A stretch of DNA of 64,000 bases, taken from NCBI RefSeq assembly GCF_000298295.1, contig NZ_AMGM01000010.1, positions 1 through 64,000 on the forward strand, given 5' to 3'. A program made the translations under genes and the position numbers. The notes beneath the pieces were generated by a model, which worked only from the letters and a program-made list of their open reading frames with translations, did no database searches and was not told the origin of the DNA. Origin of the DNA: Cecembia lonarensis LW9. Its GTDB lineage: Bacteria > Bacteroidota > Bacteroidia > Cytophagales > Cyclobacteriaceae. This document shows, piece after piece, positions 1-8,987 of this stretch. Position 1 is the first letter of the stretch. Each line of letters begins with the position of its first letter.

Positions 1-43
1 ACTTGCCTCTTGCTTCTTACTTCTTATCTCTTACCTCTTCTTC
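1..43. repeat. degenerate 7-bp tandem array ending at a stop codon
   Basis: TGCCTCT, TGCTTCT, TACTTCT, TATCTCT, TACCTCT step in sevens up to the TAG stop (44-46, minus strand) of the ABC exporter. The array may extend beyond the window start. Confidence 0.8.
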
Positions 44-1795
44 CTAAATCCTCGCCTGATAAGTATACAACTGATAATACCTCCCCTGCTTCTCTATCAA
101 TTCCTCATGCTTACCCTGCTCCACGATCTTTCCTTGTTCTATGACCAGAATCTGATCCGCTTGCCTAATGGTACTCAAGCGGTGCGCAATGACAAAAGTG
201 GTCCTGCCCCTCATCAATTCCTTCAAACTCGCCTGAATCAAAGCTTCACTTTCCGTATCTAAGTTGGATGTAGCTTCATCCAATACCAGAATCTTCGGAT
301 CCGCCAAAATGGCCCTTGCAATGGCGATTCGTTGTCTTTGACCGCCGGATAACTTCACCCCTCTTTCACCGATCAAAGTATCCAAGCCGTCTTCAAAGCG
401 GTTGGTAAATTCATTCACATGGGCAGCTTTAACTGCCTGCATCAGTCTTTCTTCATTCGCGTCAGGACGGGGAAAAAGAATATTTTCCCTGATGGTCCCC
501 TCAAACAAAAAGTCATCCTGAAGCACTACACCCAATTGAGCGCGGTAGCTTTCCAGGGTGATATTTTTTAAATCCACGCCATCCACCGTTATCTTTCCTG
601 AATCTGGATTTAAAAAAGAAGCTGCCAAGCCCGCTATGGTTGTTTTTCCCGAACCGGATGTACCTACCAAGGCGGTCACAGATCCTTCGAGAGCTTGAAA
701 AGAAATACCTTTGACTACTTCTTTACCTTCTTGATAAGCAAAGCTTACATTTTGGAAACGGATATCTCCTTTAATGAGCGGCAATTGGATGGTTCTTTCT
801 TTAGCATCACTCTCCAAAGGCATATTCATGATTTCTTCTGTCCTATCCAGGCCTGCAAAGGCCTCTGTAAACTGACTGCCAATATTGCTCATTTGCACAA
901 TGGGAGCGATCATAAAGCCCAGATAAAGTGTGAAAGCCAGAAAATCACCAAAGGTCATTTGTTCTTCCATGATCATATAGCCACCGATACCCATGATCCC
1001 GGCGGATGCCAAACCTAAAAGAAACGTGGCTGCAGAGGTTACAAAACTCGTAGCAGTCAAACTTGCCTTTACGTTAAGAAACAAACGCTCCACACCAATT
1101 TCAAAACTTTTGATTTCCTGAGCCTCTGCATTAAAACCCTTGATTACCCTGATGCCCCCCAATGTCTCGGTCAACCTCCCGGTTACTTCTGCATTGATTT
1201 TCCCTCTTTCCCTGAATATTGGACGTATTTTACCAAATGCCTTTAATGAAATAATTCCAAAGATGATGACAGGAACCAAGACATAAAGGGTCATTAAGGG
1301 GCTGATATAAATGAGCAGGGCAAGAGAAATAACAGCAGTAAGAATTCCTCCTATCATTTGGGCAAAACCGGTACCGACCAAGTTCCTTACCCCTTCCACA
1401 TCTGTCATGATTCGGGATACCAATTCCCCCGTTTTGGTATTGTCAAAAAAACGGATGGGTAATTGGATAATATGCTTTTGCACCTTAGACCTCAATTTGG
1501 CAATCAGGTGCTGGGCTTCCACACTTAGGATCTGGGTCAGGGCATAGGAAGTGCTCGCCTGAATGGTAATGGCTGCAACTACCACCAATACCAGCCACTT
1601 GAGATTTTCCAAATTACCGGAGGGTATTACGTCGTCAATCAAAAATTTACTTGCACCGGGAAGAACCAGACCTGAAAGCCTGGATATGATGATCAAAAAT
1701 AAGCCAAGAAACAGATGATTCTTTCTGGGCCAAATTATGGTTTTGAAGACATGGGCCATTGTGACCCTGTTTTCATTTTTTTGTGCACTTGACAT
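44..1795 (-). CDS. ABC exporter, fused permease/ATPase
   Basis: A 583-residue half-transporter of the MsbA/LmrA type that works as a homodimer in the inner membrane and uses ATP to export a lipid, drug or peptide. Transmembrane helices fill roughly residues 25-310. The nucleotide-binding domain follows with Walker A (GTSGSGKTT, about 378-386), Q-loop Q426, signature LSGGQ (482-486), Walker B ILVLDEA (502-508) and H-loop H538, so all catalytic motifs are intact. Length is normal for the family. It faces away from tyrS, with 74 bp between the two starts. The TAG stop is followed at once by a 7-bp repeat array. Substrate cannot be told from sequence. Confidence 0.93.
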   Translation of the reverse strand: MSSAQKNENRVTMAHVFKTIIWPRKNHLFLGLFLIIISRLSGLVLPGASKFLIDDVIPSGNLENLKWLVLVVVAAITIQASTSYALTQILSVEAQHLIAKLRSKVQKHIIQLPIRFFDNTKTGELVSRIMTDVEGVRNLVGTGFAQMIGGILTAVISLALLIYISPLMTLYVLVPVIIFGIISLKAFGKIRPIFRERGKINAEVTGRLTETLGGIRVIKGFNAEAQEIKSFEIGVERLFLNVKASLTATSFVTSAATFLLGLASAGIMGIGGYMIMEEQMTFGDFLAFTLYLGFMIAPIVQMSNIGSQFTEAFAGLDRTEEIMNMPLESDAKERTIQLPLIKGDIRFQNVSFAYQEGKEVVKGISFQALEGSVTALVGTSGSGKTTIAGLAASFLNPDSGKITVDGVDLKNITLESYRAQLGVVLQDDFLFEGTIRENILFPRPDANEERLMQAVKAAHVNEFTNRFEDGLDTLIGERGVKLSGGQRQRIAIARAILADPKILVLDEATSNLDTESEALIQASLKELMRGRTTFVIAHRLSTIRQADQILVIEQGKIVEQGKHEELIEKQGRYYQLYTYQARI

Positions 1796-1838
1796 GGGTC
1801 AAAAATAAGGAATACTTTTATTCTCTTCTCACAAAACC

Positions 1839-1846
1839 TATATTTG
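1839..1846 (+). promoter_or_regulatory. Bacteroidota-type -7 promoter box of tyrS
   Basis: TATATTTG matches the TAnnTTTG -7 element used by the Bacteroidota primary sigma factor. It ends 23 bases before the chosen tyrS ATG. A clear -33 TTTG is not obvious. Confidence 0.55.
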
Positions 1847-1869
1847 CAGCTTTAAAAACCGAAAAACAC

Positions 1870-3162
1870 ATGAATGATTTTATAGATGAATTGCAGTGGA
1901 GAGGAATGCTCCAGGATATGACGCCGGACATAGAACAGCACCTTAAAGAAGGCATGCGTTCTGCTTATCTGGGTTTTGATCCTACTGCGGATTCATTGCA
2001 TATCGGTCACCTTGTGGGTGTGATGACCTTACTTCACTTCCAAAGGGCCGGACATAAACCTTTTGCACTCGTGGGCGGGGCGACAGGAATGATAGGAGAT
2101 CCAAGTTTCAAGTCTGCCGAAAGAAACCTGTTGGATAAAGCTACGCTTGATCACAATGTGGCATGCCTAAGAAAACAGCTTTCCAAATTTCTAAATTTTG
2201 AAGAGGGGATGGCGAATAAGGCTGAACTGGTAAACAACCACGATTGGATGGGAGAATTTTCCTTTTTGGACTTTATACGTGATGTGGGCAAGCACATTAC
2301 GGTCAATTATATGATGGCCAAAGACTCTGTAAAAAGAAGGCTGGAAGAAGGTAGCGGGCTTTCTTTTACTGAATTCACCTACCAACTTATCCAAGGCTAT
2401 GACTTTTTCCACCTCTGGAAAAATGAGGGAATCAGCATACAGTTGGGAGGCTCTGACCAATGGGGAAATATTGTGACAGGAACTGAATTGATCCGTAAAA
2501 TGGAAGGCGGCCACGCTTATGCCCTAACCGTACCTTTGATTACCAAAGCGGATGGCTCTAAATTCGGGAAAACCGAGAGTGGATCAGTCTGGCTGGATCC
2601 AGAAAAAACATCCCCTTATGCCTTTTATCAGTTTTGGCTGAATGTTTCCGATGAAGATGCCAGTAAATACATCCGGATATTTACGCTTTTGGATCATAAA
2701 ACCATAGAACAACTTGAAAAGGAACATCTCGAGGCGCCTCATTTAAGGATTTTACAGAAAGAAATTGCCAAAGAAGTCACCACCATGATCCATGGAAAAG
2801 AAGAATATGAAATGGCGGTCAAAGCTTCCAGTATTCTTTTTGGGAAATCTTCCACAGATGACTTAGCAGCTTTAGACGAAAGGACATTTCTCCAGGTCTT
2901 TGATGGCGTACCACAGGTGCAACTCAGCAGAGAAATTTATGAAGAAACAGGAAACCTTGTGGACCTGCTTTCTGATAAGTCTGAGAATCTTATCTTCTCA
3001 TCAAAAAGTGAAGCCAGAAAAATGATCCAAGGTGGCGGTGTATCTATTAATAAGGAAAAACTCACAGATCCAATGGGTGCTGTTGACCATACTTTGCTGC
3101 AGGATAAATACCTTCTTGTGCAAAAAGGCAAAAAACAGTATTTCATTATCTCCGTAAAGTAA
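1870..3162 (+). CDS. tyrS: tyrosyl-tRNA synthetase
   Basis: Charges tRNA-Tyr in the cytoplasm. The class I signatures are visible: HIGH at residues 44-47 and the KMSKS equivalent KFGKT at 231-235, with the tyrosine-binding region GSDQWGN near 194-200 between them. A C-terminal S4-like RNA-binding domain follows at about residues 365-430. The reading frame stays open up to position 1783, but an ATG at 1870 gives the usual 430 residues and lies 23 bases after a TATATTTG promoter box, so the upstream part is taken as non-coding. An extended hairpin terminator follows the stop. Confidence 0.96.
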   Translation: MNDFIDELQWRGMLQDMTPDIEQHLKEGMRSAYLGFDPTADSLHIGHLVGVMTLLHFQRAGHKPFALVGGATGMIGDPSFKSAERNLLDKATLDHNVACLRKQLSKFLNFEEGMANKAELVNNHDWMGEFSFLDFIRDVGKHITVNYMMAKDSVKRRLEEGSGLSFTEFTYQLIQGYDFFHLWKNEGISIQLGGSDQWGNIVTGTELIRKMEGGHAYALTVPLITKADGSKFGKTESGSVWLDPEKTSPYAFYQFWLNVSDEDASKYIRIFTLLDHKTIEQLEKEHLEAPHLRILQKEIAKEVTTMIHGKEEYEMAVKASSILFGKSSTDDLAALDERTFLQVFDGVPQVQLSREIYEETGNLVDLLSDKSENLIFSSKSEARKMIQGGGVSINKEKLTDPMGAVDHTLLQDKYLLVQKGKKQYFIISVK

Positions 3163-3166
3163 AGTT

Positions 3167-3265
3167 AAAAAACCATCTCATTTCCATTATTATAGGTCTG
3201 AAAATCAAATTTTTAGGTTTGATTTTCAGCCGAAAAATAATATTTAATTTTAGATGGTTTTTTTT
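3167..3265 (+). terminator. extended hairpin terminator after tyrS
   Basis: Outer arms AAAAAACCATCT (3167-3178) and AGATGGTTTTTT (3252-3263) enclose an inner perfect 12-bp stem CTGAAAATCAAA / TTTGATTTTCAG (3198-3209 and 3218-3229). The outer stem ends in a run of T. It starts 5 bases after the tyrS stop, so it most likely ends that transcript. The nested architecture is larger than a usual terminator. Confidence 0.75.
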
Positions 3266-3328
3266 AAATTTTTCATCTTTTCTTCATCTGTTTTTTATAA
3301 TTTGTCTGTTTATTAAGCATTATTTCTT

Positions 3329-3985
3329 ATGAAAAGCCCTGTAAAAATATTCCTCATATTGGCTGTCTTTAGCTTTATAGTATTTTCCTGTCAGGAAAAA
3401 GAAGACAGTCTGACCCAGAGAATCAACACTGAAATTGATACCGTTGCCGGTATGTTGGCAGAAGAATTGCTTACTGTGGAAATACAAGGCGGGGATGAAA
3501 ATAGGTCTTTTGGTTTTAGGGTTTTGGAAACTGAATTTAAAACCCAAAGCGATGCAGGCAAAAATAACAACATCCAACAGGAATGGCACAAAAATCAAGT
3601 GCAGCAGAGCAGATTGATCAAATGTTTACAGGATTTAGACCTTGATGCGGATCAAATCAGAGAAAGCAGAAACCTTATTCTTGGCATGGTGGAATGCCGA
3701 ATAGATGCCTTTCAATCACTTAGGGAAGAATTGACAGATATCATTTTGGCCATGGAAATCCAACGCTTAACCTTATTGGAAAAACTCCTGAAGAGGGAAA
3801 TCAATAGGGATGAATTTATGGCCGGTTTGCAAGGTATTAGGGAAAGCTTTAAAAATGAAATTCAGGAAATCCGAAAAAAACACATTGACCTTATAAAACC
3901 CTGTCTGCGGGATATGGTCTCCAACCTACGGGAATTAGTAGGTGAAGAAAAATGGAATTCCCTCTATGATTGTGTAACAAGTTAA
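3329..3985 (+). CDS. putative lipoprotein, unknown function
   Basis: I do not recognise this 218-residue protein. It begins with a short positive segment and a hydrophobic stretch ending in a lipobox-like VFSC, which would place a lipidated cysteine at residue 21, so it is probably an outer-membrane or periplasmic lipoprotein. The rest is strongly helical and charged (Glu, Lys, Arg, Gln), with a likely helical bundle or coiled coil from about residue 100. A pair of cysteines lies near residues 93 and 115 and another near 191 and 215. It stands alone between tyrS and a TetR gene. Confidence 0.7.
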   Translation: MKSPVKIFLILAVFSFIVFSCQEKEDSLTQRINTEIDTVAGMLAEELLTVEIQGGDENRSFGFRVLETEFKTQSDAGKNNNIQQEWHKNQVQQSRLIKCLQDLDLDADQIRESRNLILGMVECRIDAFQSLREELTDIILAMEIQRLTLLEKLLKREINRDEFMAGLQGIRESFKNEIQEIRKKHIDLIKPCLRDMVSNLRELVGEEKWNSLYDCVTS

Positions 3986-4060
3986 AGTTGAGCTTATTGG
4001 TCATTGAAAGTGTATTTTTTTCCACTCATTCAATCAAAATTTGACTGGCGTTTAATATCT

Positions 4061-4075
4061 TTGACTAAAAGTCAA
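4061..4075 (+). promoter_or_regulatory. candidate TetR self-operator overlapping promoter
   Basis: A perfect inverted repeat TTGACT-AAA-AGTCAA lies 14 bases before the ATG of the TetR gene. It overlaps the end of TATCTTTG (4056-4063), a good TAnnTTTG -7 box, with another TTTGACT at 4040. A repressor bound here would block its own promoter, which is the usual TetR arrangement. Confidence 0.5.
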
Positions 4076-4089
4076 TAAATTATTTTGTT

Positions 4090-4791
4090 ATGCCTAATAC
4101 AGCAAGGGAGAAAAAAACCAAATTGATTCTAGATGTAGCCATTAAGTTATTTACTGAAAAGGGATATGCAGCCACCACCATGGAGGACGTGGCCAAAACA
4201 GCAGGCATCAGCAAGGGTTTAAGCTATTTTTATTTTAAGAATAAGGAAGACCTGTATATGGCCGTTACCAAAAAGGCTTTTGATGAATTGAAAAGTATTT
4301 TTCGTGAAATTTTCAAACAAAAAGGCAGATCAGGGCTGGAAATGTTAACGGATCTCGCCTCTGCCTATATCGTTTTTGCTAAAAGCCACCACATGTACAA
4401 TGATGCCATCCTGAATTTTATGGGGATCATGCAATTGTATACCCAAGAACAAGGTAGAGATAAAATCCATCCTTTAATTCTTGAAAGTGAACATTTCCAA
4501 AAATTACTGGACATTCATCATGATTGCGGTAAACTTGGTATTCAGATGGTTTCCCATGGAATCAAGGACGGAAGCATACGTCCTGAATTACAACCTGAAA
4601 TCACCTTCTACACCGTTTGGTCCATGATTATCGGTTATGAGCGCCTTACAGGACCTGTTGCCTATGAGGAAAAAGAAATAAAAATCCACTTGGACAATTG
4701 GAAACCCGGCTTTATAAAACTCCTTCAGGACATGCTGAAAGGTACCATTCAGGCACAAAAACCTCAGGTCGTACAAACTTCTCTATTTTAA
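4090..4791 (+). CDS. TetR/AcrR family transcriptional regulator
   Basis: A 233-residue repressor. The N-terminal helix-turn-helix is clear at about residues 15-60: AIKLFTEKGYAATTMEDVA, then GISKGLSYFYFKNKEDLY. The C-terminal part is the variable ligand-binding and dimer domain. A perfect 15-bp palindrome overlaps its own promoter, suggesting autoregulation. The neighbouring genes encode fatty acyl-CoA-type enzymes, and TetR proteins of that context often bind acyl-CoA thioesters. The ligand here is an inference from position only. Confidence 0.9.
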   Translation: MPNTAREKKTKLILDVAIKLFTEKGYAATTMEDVAKTAGISKGLSYFYFKNKEDLYMAVTKKAFDELKSIFREIFKQKGRSGLEMLTDLASAYIVFAKSHHMYNDAILNFMGIMQLYTQEQGRDKIHPLILESEHFQKLLDIHHDCGKLGIQMVSHGIKDGSIRPELQPEITFYTVWSMIIGYERLTGPVAYEEKEIKIHLDNWKPGFIKLLQDMLKGTIQAQKPQVVQTSLF

Positions 4792-4844
4792 TTCCCACTC
4801 CGGGAATGCTGTAAAATAGTAACAATCCCCGAGTGGAAATTTTT
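4792..4844. terminator. terminator between convergent genes
   Basis: Imperfect stem TTCCCACTCCGGG (4792-4804) with CCCCGAGTGGAA (4827-4838), followed by TTTTT on the + strand. It sits in the 63-bp gap between the converging TetR and quinone-oxidoreductase genes and may serve the TetR transcript. Confidence 0.55.
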
Positions 4845-4854
4845 CTTGCCATGA

Positions 4855-5823
4855 TCAGGAAGTAAGAATAATTTTCCCATTCCTGCCTTCTATCTCATAA
4901 GCGGCTAAGGCCTCTTTGAACTGCTCCAATGGATAAGTGCCTTCTACATCCACTTTGACTTTTTGGGAAAGTAAATGGGTAAACACTGTCTTAAAAGCTG
5001 TTTGTGTGGCCTCAGGACTGAGACTGTTCATCCATGTGGTCAACCAAAAGCCTTCCACTTTCAAATCTTTAAAAATCAATAATCCTGAATTCAGCGGAAT
5101 ATTTTCCAAACTCAGCAAACCAAAAACCATCATCTTCCCTCCTGTTTTTAAGCTGGCCAATGCCCTCGCCCCCAAAACACCACCAACAGCATCAAATACC
5201 ACATCTACACCTTCACCTGTTTTTTCCATGACCACTTTTTGGAGTTTTTCATTTTCAGTGTTAATGACCAAGTCCGCTCCCAATTTTTCAAGGATTCCTT
5301 TTTGCTCTTCCCTTCTAACTGTACAGGCTACATTGATCCCTTTTTGTTTGGCCATTTGAATGACCAATTTTCCATAAGCAGAAGCACCGGCGGTTACCAA
5401 TAGCCACTGCCCTACCTTTAATCCACTACTTTCCAACATACCGTAAGCAGTCAAAGGATTGACAAAAGCCTGGCAGGCCACTTCATCACTCATGCCTGCA
5501 GGACTTGGAATCACCAAATGTGCCGGCACGCAGACATACTCTTTCCAAGTACCTATGGAAGTAAAAATCACCTTTGTCCCTGTTGGAACAGTCCCTTTTT
5601 CATCGGATTTATCCACTACACCTACTGCCTCAAATCCAGCAGAACTGGGTAGTTTTGGAGTGATTCCGTACATTCCACGGACAAACATGATATCAGATGG
5701 GTTGATATTTCTGGCAGTAACTTTTATTCTTACTTCATGTGGTTTTGGTTCAGGCATGGCAACTTCCTCCAGCTGCAATACCAGTTCAGGCATCCCGGTT
5801 TCATAAAAAACTACTTGTTTCAT
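4855..5823 (-). CDS. zinc-type alcohol dehydrogenase-like / quinone oxidoreductase
   Basis: A 322-residue medium-chain dehydrogenase/reductase. The N-terminal GroES-like fold carries the typical RNINPSDIMFVRGMYG start. The cofactor fold has the AGASAYGKLVIQMAK variant of the nucleotide-binding loop, at about residues 143-160. The structural zinc cysteines of true alcohol dehydrogenases are missing, so it belongs with the NADPH-dependent quinone oxidoreductase or enoyl reductase (MECR-like) group. It is transcribed away from the SDR/acyl-CoA dehydrogenase operon across a 141-bp shared promoter region, so it may act in the same pathway. The natural substrate is unknown. Confidence 0.88.
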   Translation of the reverse strand: MKQVVFYETGMPELVLQLEEVAMPEPKPHEVRIKVTARNINPSDIMFVRGMYGITPKLPSSAGFEAVGVVDKSDEKGTVPTGTKVIFTSIGTWKEYVCVPAHLVIPSPAGMSDEVACQAFVNPLTAYGMLESSGLKVGQWLLVTAGASAYGKLVIQMAKQKGINVACTVRREEQKGILEKLGADLVINTENEKLQKVVMEKTGEGVDVVFDAVGGVLGARALASLKTGGKMMVFGLLSLENIPLNSGLLIFKDLKVEGFWLTTWMNSLSPEATQTAFKTVFTHLLSQKVKVDVEGTYPLEQFKEALAAYEIEGRNGKIILTS

Positions 5824-5964
5824 TTCTTGCTCGAATTTTTAAGGTTATGGATCGGAAGATAGAAAAAAATACTCGGTATGCATAACATTTTCCGTGTTTC
5901 CATTGGCTTTCATGGGCAAAATTCTTATTCTTGTTAAGGAACACAAACGCAAAAATTTATAAAA

Positions 5965-6732
5965 ATGGACCTTTCGACGTTATTTTCTCTCATGGGCAAA
6001 GTAGCCCTAATTACCGGAGCCAGTAAGGGCATCGGATTTGCCATTGCTGAAGTATTTGCTGCCGCAGGTGCCAAAGTGGTCATCAGCAGCCGTAAACAGG
6101 AAAGCTTGGATGAAATGGCCAACTTATTAAAATCTAAAGGTTATGAAGTCACTGGAATAGCCTGTAATGTAGGTAAGATGGAGGACTTGCAAACTTTGGT
6201 ATCAAAAACCATTGAAACCTACGGAACCATAGATGTACTGGTAAATAATGCGGCCTCTAACCCGGTTTTTGGACCAGTACATGACACCTCATTGGAGGCC
6301 TATGATAAAATTATGGATGTCAATGTGAAAGCACCATTTCATTTGATGAAGTTGTGCTTTCCTTACCTCCGTGAATCATCCAACGGGTCAGTCATAAACA
6401 TTGCTTCCATAGGAGGTCTTTCTCCTGAAACTGGTTTGGGTATCTACTCAGTCAGCAAAGCAGCTTTAATTTCGCTGACCAAAGTTTTTGCCAAGGAATG
6501 GGGAGACCATAAAATCAGGGTCAATGCCATTTGTCCAGGCTTGATCAAGACAAAATTCTCGGAAGCCCTTTGGAGCAATGATAAGATAATGGCCCATATG
6601 ATGAAGGCATTGCCCATCAAACGGGTGGGTGAGAGTGAAGAAATCGGAGCCGCAGCCCTTTATTTGGCCTCACCGGCATCATCTTATACTACAGGAGCAG
6701 TATTGACTGCAGATGGAGGCTTTACGATTTAA
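5965..6732 (+). CDS. SDR family oxidoreductase (LvaD-like context)
   Basis: A 255-residue classical short-chain dehydrogenase. The cofactor motif TGASKGIG is at 17-24, NNAA at 94-97, and the catalytic Ser148, Tyr161 and Lys165 (YSVSK) are all present. The usual C-terminal ADGGFTI end is also seen. It is first in a tight operon with acyl-CoA dehydrogenase (11 bp gap), an APH-fold kinase and a 3-hydroxyacyl-CoA dehydrogenase. In bacterial levulinate/4-hydroxyacid operons an SDR (LvaD) oxidises the 3-hydroxyacyl-CoA product, and the same job is inferred here. Family is certain; substrate is not. Confidence 0.92.
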   Translation: MDLSTLFSLMGKVALITGASKGIGFAIAEVFAAAGAKVVISSRKQESLDEMANLLKSKGYEVTGIACNVGKMEDLQTLVSKTIETYGTIDVLVNNAASNPVFGPVHDTSLEAYDKIMDVNVKAPFHLMKLCFPYLRESSNGSVINIASIGGLSPETGLGIYSVSKAALISLTKVFAKEWGDHKIRVNAICPGLIKTKFSEALWSNDKIMAHMMKALPIKRVGESEEIGAAALYLASPASSYTTGAVLTADGGFTI

Positions 6733-6743
6733 AAACAGATCTT

Positions 6744-7952
6744 ATGGAACTCAACGTAGATAGCAATAATACTGAGATTAAAAACCTGCTGAACCGTTAC
6801 GAAGATTTTTTAACACAGCAGGTTTATCCTCTTGAAATGGAAGCCATATATGGAAGTTTTAAATCAACACTTCCCAAATTGCAAGAGTTAAGAAAAAAAG
6901 CGATAAATGAAGGTCTTTTTGCTCCCCATTTATCCCCTTCCGAAGGTGGTTTGGGACTGAGCTTGCAGGAGTTTGGCAGAATCTCTGAAATTTTGGGTAA
7001 AAGCCCATTAGGGCATTATGTTTTTAATTGTCAAGCGCCTGATATCGGAAATATGGAACTCATGCATCGATTTGCCAGCAAGGAGCTAAAGGAAAAGTAC
7101 CTCAGTCCCCTCCAAAAAGGGGAAATCAGAAGTTGCTTTGCCATGACTGAACCTGAAAATGCCGGCAGCAATCCTGTGCATCTTTCAACCACGGCCGTAA
7201 GAGTGGGAGATGATTACATCATCAACGGGCATAAATGGTTTACATCTTCTGCTGATGGAGCAGCTTTTACAATTGTCATGGCGGTAACGGACCCACAACA
7301 TCCTAACCCTTACCAAAGGGCAAGTATGATATTGGTACCCTTGGACAATCCCGGATATCAGTTTGTCCGGAATATTCCTATCATGGGTGATGTGGGAGAA
7401 GACTACATGTCCCATGCTGAGGTGAAATTTGTGGACTGCAGGGTACCTGCCAGCAACCTGATCGGAGAATCGGGTCAAGGCTTTGCTTTGGCTCAGGAAA
7501 GACTTGGACCGGGAAGGATTCACCATTGCATGCGCTGGATTGGTATTTGTGAGCGTGCCATAGAAGTGATGTGTAAAAGAGCTTTGAGCAGAATGCTGGA
7601 TCCAGGAAGGCCCTTGGCCCAACAGCAAACCATTCAAAACTGGATAGCTGAGTCTGTGGCAAGCGTGAAAGCCTCCAGATTAATGGTGCTGGCCACAGCA
7701 AAAAAAATCGACGAGGAAGGTGCCAAAGCTGCGAAGGAAGACATTTCCACGATCAAATTTTTTGTTTCTGATGTACTGATGAAAACCCTTGACCGTGCCA
7801 TTCAGGTACATGGGGCTTTGGGGATAACAGACGACACCTTACTTTCCTTCTGGTACAGACATGAACGTGGCGCAAGGATATATGATGGACCGGATGAGGT
7901 GCACAAAACGGTACTGGCCAAAAGGATACTCAAACAATATGCTGCAAAATGA
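6744..7952 (+). CDS. acyl-CoA dehydrogenase, ACAD10/11-like
   Basis: A 402-residue FAD enzyme with N-terminal helical, middle beta and C-terminal helical domains. The CFAMTEPENAGSN flavin/substrate motif is near 132-144. The C-terminal RIYDGPDEVH motif (about 378-387) is typical of the ACAD10/ACAD11 and LvaC group; the position that is the catalytic Glu in medium-chain dehydrogenase (YEGT) is Asp381 here. Its last codons overlap the start of an APH-fold kinase gene by 4 bp. In ACAD10/11 the same two domains are fused, so the pair probably converts 4-hydroxyacyl-CoA through a phosphorylated intermediate. That role is inferred from family and context. Confidence 0.9.
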   Translation: MELNVDSNNTEIKNLLNRYEDFLTQQVYPLEMEAIYGSFKSTLPKLQELRKKAINEGLFAPHLSPSEGGLGLSLQEFGRISEILGKSPLGHYVFNCQAPDIGNMELMHRFASKELKEKYLSPLQKGEIRSCFAMTEPENAGSNPVHLSTTAVRVGDDYIINGHKWFTSSADGAAFTIVMAVTDPQHPNPYQRASMILVPLDNPGYQFVRNIPIMGDVGEDYMSHAEVKFVDCRVPASNLIGESGQGFALAQERLGPGRIHHCMRWIGICERAIEVMCKRALSRMLDPGRPLAQQQTIQNWIAESVASVKASRLMVLATAKKIDEEGAKAAKEDISTIKFFVSDVLMKTLDRAIQVHGALGITDDTLLSFWYRHERGARIYDGPDEVHKTVLAKRILKQYAAK

Positions 7953-8983
7953 TGAACAAAGAACCCAAAGGTTTGGAAGGTCTTTTCCCATACCTTGAAG
8001 CTGAACTTCACCTTGAGCCGAGTTCAACCGTTATTACCCAATTTAAAGGGGGGTATTCCAATCTCACTTATTTAATAACTTCTCCTGAAGGCGAATTTGT
8101 ATTAAGAAGACCACCTCTGGGATTAAAGATCAGTAAGGCACACGACATGGTCCGGGAATTCATGGTCCTTGAGGCCTTAGAAAGGGCGGGTTATACCAAA
8201 ATACCCAAGCCTATTTTAGTTTGTGAAGATGAAAGCCTGATTGGGGTCCCATTTTTTATCATGGAAAAAGTGAACGGCCTGATTTTAAGAAATAAAATCC
8301 CTGAAGGCATGGACCTTGATTCAGATTTCTTTGTTAAATTAAGCATGTATTCTTTAGATGGACTTTTGGCCCTACACCAATTGGAATTGAGCTCATCTGG
8401 ACTTTTGGCACTAGGAAAACCAGAAGGTTATGTGGAAAGACAGGTAATAGGTTGGTCTGATAGGTATTTTAACGCCAAAACTGATGAAATTCCTGAGATG
8501 GAAAAGGTATCGGACTGGTTAAAAGAAAACATGCCCGCTAAAGAAAATGTGGGCTTTATCCATAACGACTACAAGTATGATAACTTGGTGCTCGCTGGAC
8601 CTGATAACCCGGAAATTAAAGCGGTATTAGATTGGGAAATGGCTACTGTTGGTGATCCTTTGATGGATTTAGGTACCAGTTTGGCATATTGGGCAGAGGA
8701 AGGGGATCCTGATATTCTGAAAATGTTTAACCTGACCTATCCAAAAGGTAACATGAAAAGGGCAGAAGTGATTGAATATTATGCGCAAAACAGCAGGTTG
8801 GACTTGAGCGACATGCTGTTTTATTATGTTTTTGGAGTTTTTAAAGTGGGTGTTATCGCCCAACAGATTTATAAGCGTTATTCTTTAGGATTTGCACAGG
8901 ATCCAAGGTTTGCAGCCCTGATTCATGTGGTCAAAGCCTGTGGAACTACTGCCATGAAAAGTATACTAACCCATAAAATTTGA
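7949..8983 (+). CDS. phosphotransferase (APH) family acyl-CoA kinase, ACAD10/11- or LvaA-like
   Basis: A 344-residue kinase of the aminoglycoside phosphotransferase fold. The nucleotide loop GGYSN is at 34-38, Brenner motif HNDYKYDN at 205-212 with catalytic Asp207, and the metal-binding LDWEMATVGDP follows with Asp228. These variants are those of the kinase half of ACAD10/ACAD11 and of LvaA, not of antibiotic-resistance enzymes. The start overlaps the stop of the acyl-CoA dehydrogenase (ATGA), implying translational coupling. Its expected reaction is phosphorylation of the 4-hydroxyl of a 4-hydroxyacyl-CoA. It should not be read as an antibiotic resistance gene. Confidence 0.88.
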   Translation: MMNKEPKGLEGLFPYLEAELHLEPSSTVITQFKGGYSNLTYLITSPEGEFVLRRPPLGLKISKAHDMVREFMVLEALERAGYTKIPKPILVCEDESLIGVPFFIMEKVNGLILRNKIPEGMDLDSDFFVKLSMYSLDGLLALHQLELSSSGLLALGKPEGYVERQVIGWSDRYFNAKTDEIPEMEKVSDWLKENMPAKENVGFIHNDYKYDNLVLAGPDNPEIKAVLDWEMATVGDPLMDLGTSLAYWAEEGDPDILKMFNLTYPKGNMKRAEVIEYYAQNSRLDLSDMLFYYVFGVFKVGVIAQQIYKRYSLGFAQDPRFAALIHVVKACGTTAMKSILTHKI

Positions 8984-8987
8984 ACGG

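Noticed and set aside
1783-1869. N-terminal extension of tyrS
   Set aside because: It would include the TATATTTG promoter box and overlap the ABC exporter gene start; family length fits the ATG at 1870.
5824-5964. Copy of the TetR palindrome in the divergent promoter region
   Set aside because: No ACTAAAAGT-like inverted repeat is present; only a weak GTTATG...CATAAC pair with a wide gap.
7185-7637. Open frame of 150 codons on the - strand
   Set aside because: It lies inside the acyl-CoA dehydrogenase gene and shows no protein features of its own.
7949-8983. Aminoglycoside resistance gene
   Set aside because: The APH fold is present, but motifs and the overlapping acyl-CoA dehydrogenase point to ACAD10/11-type metabolism.
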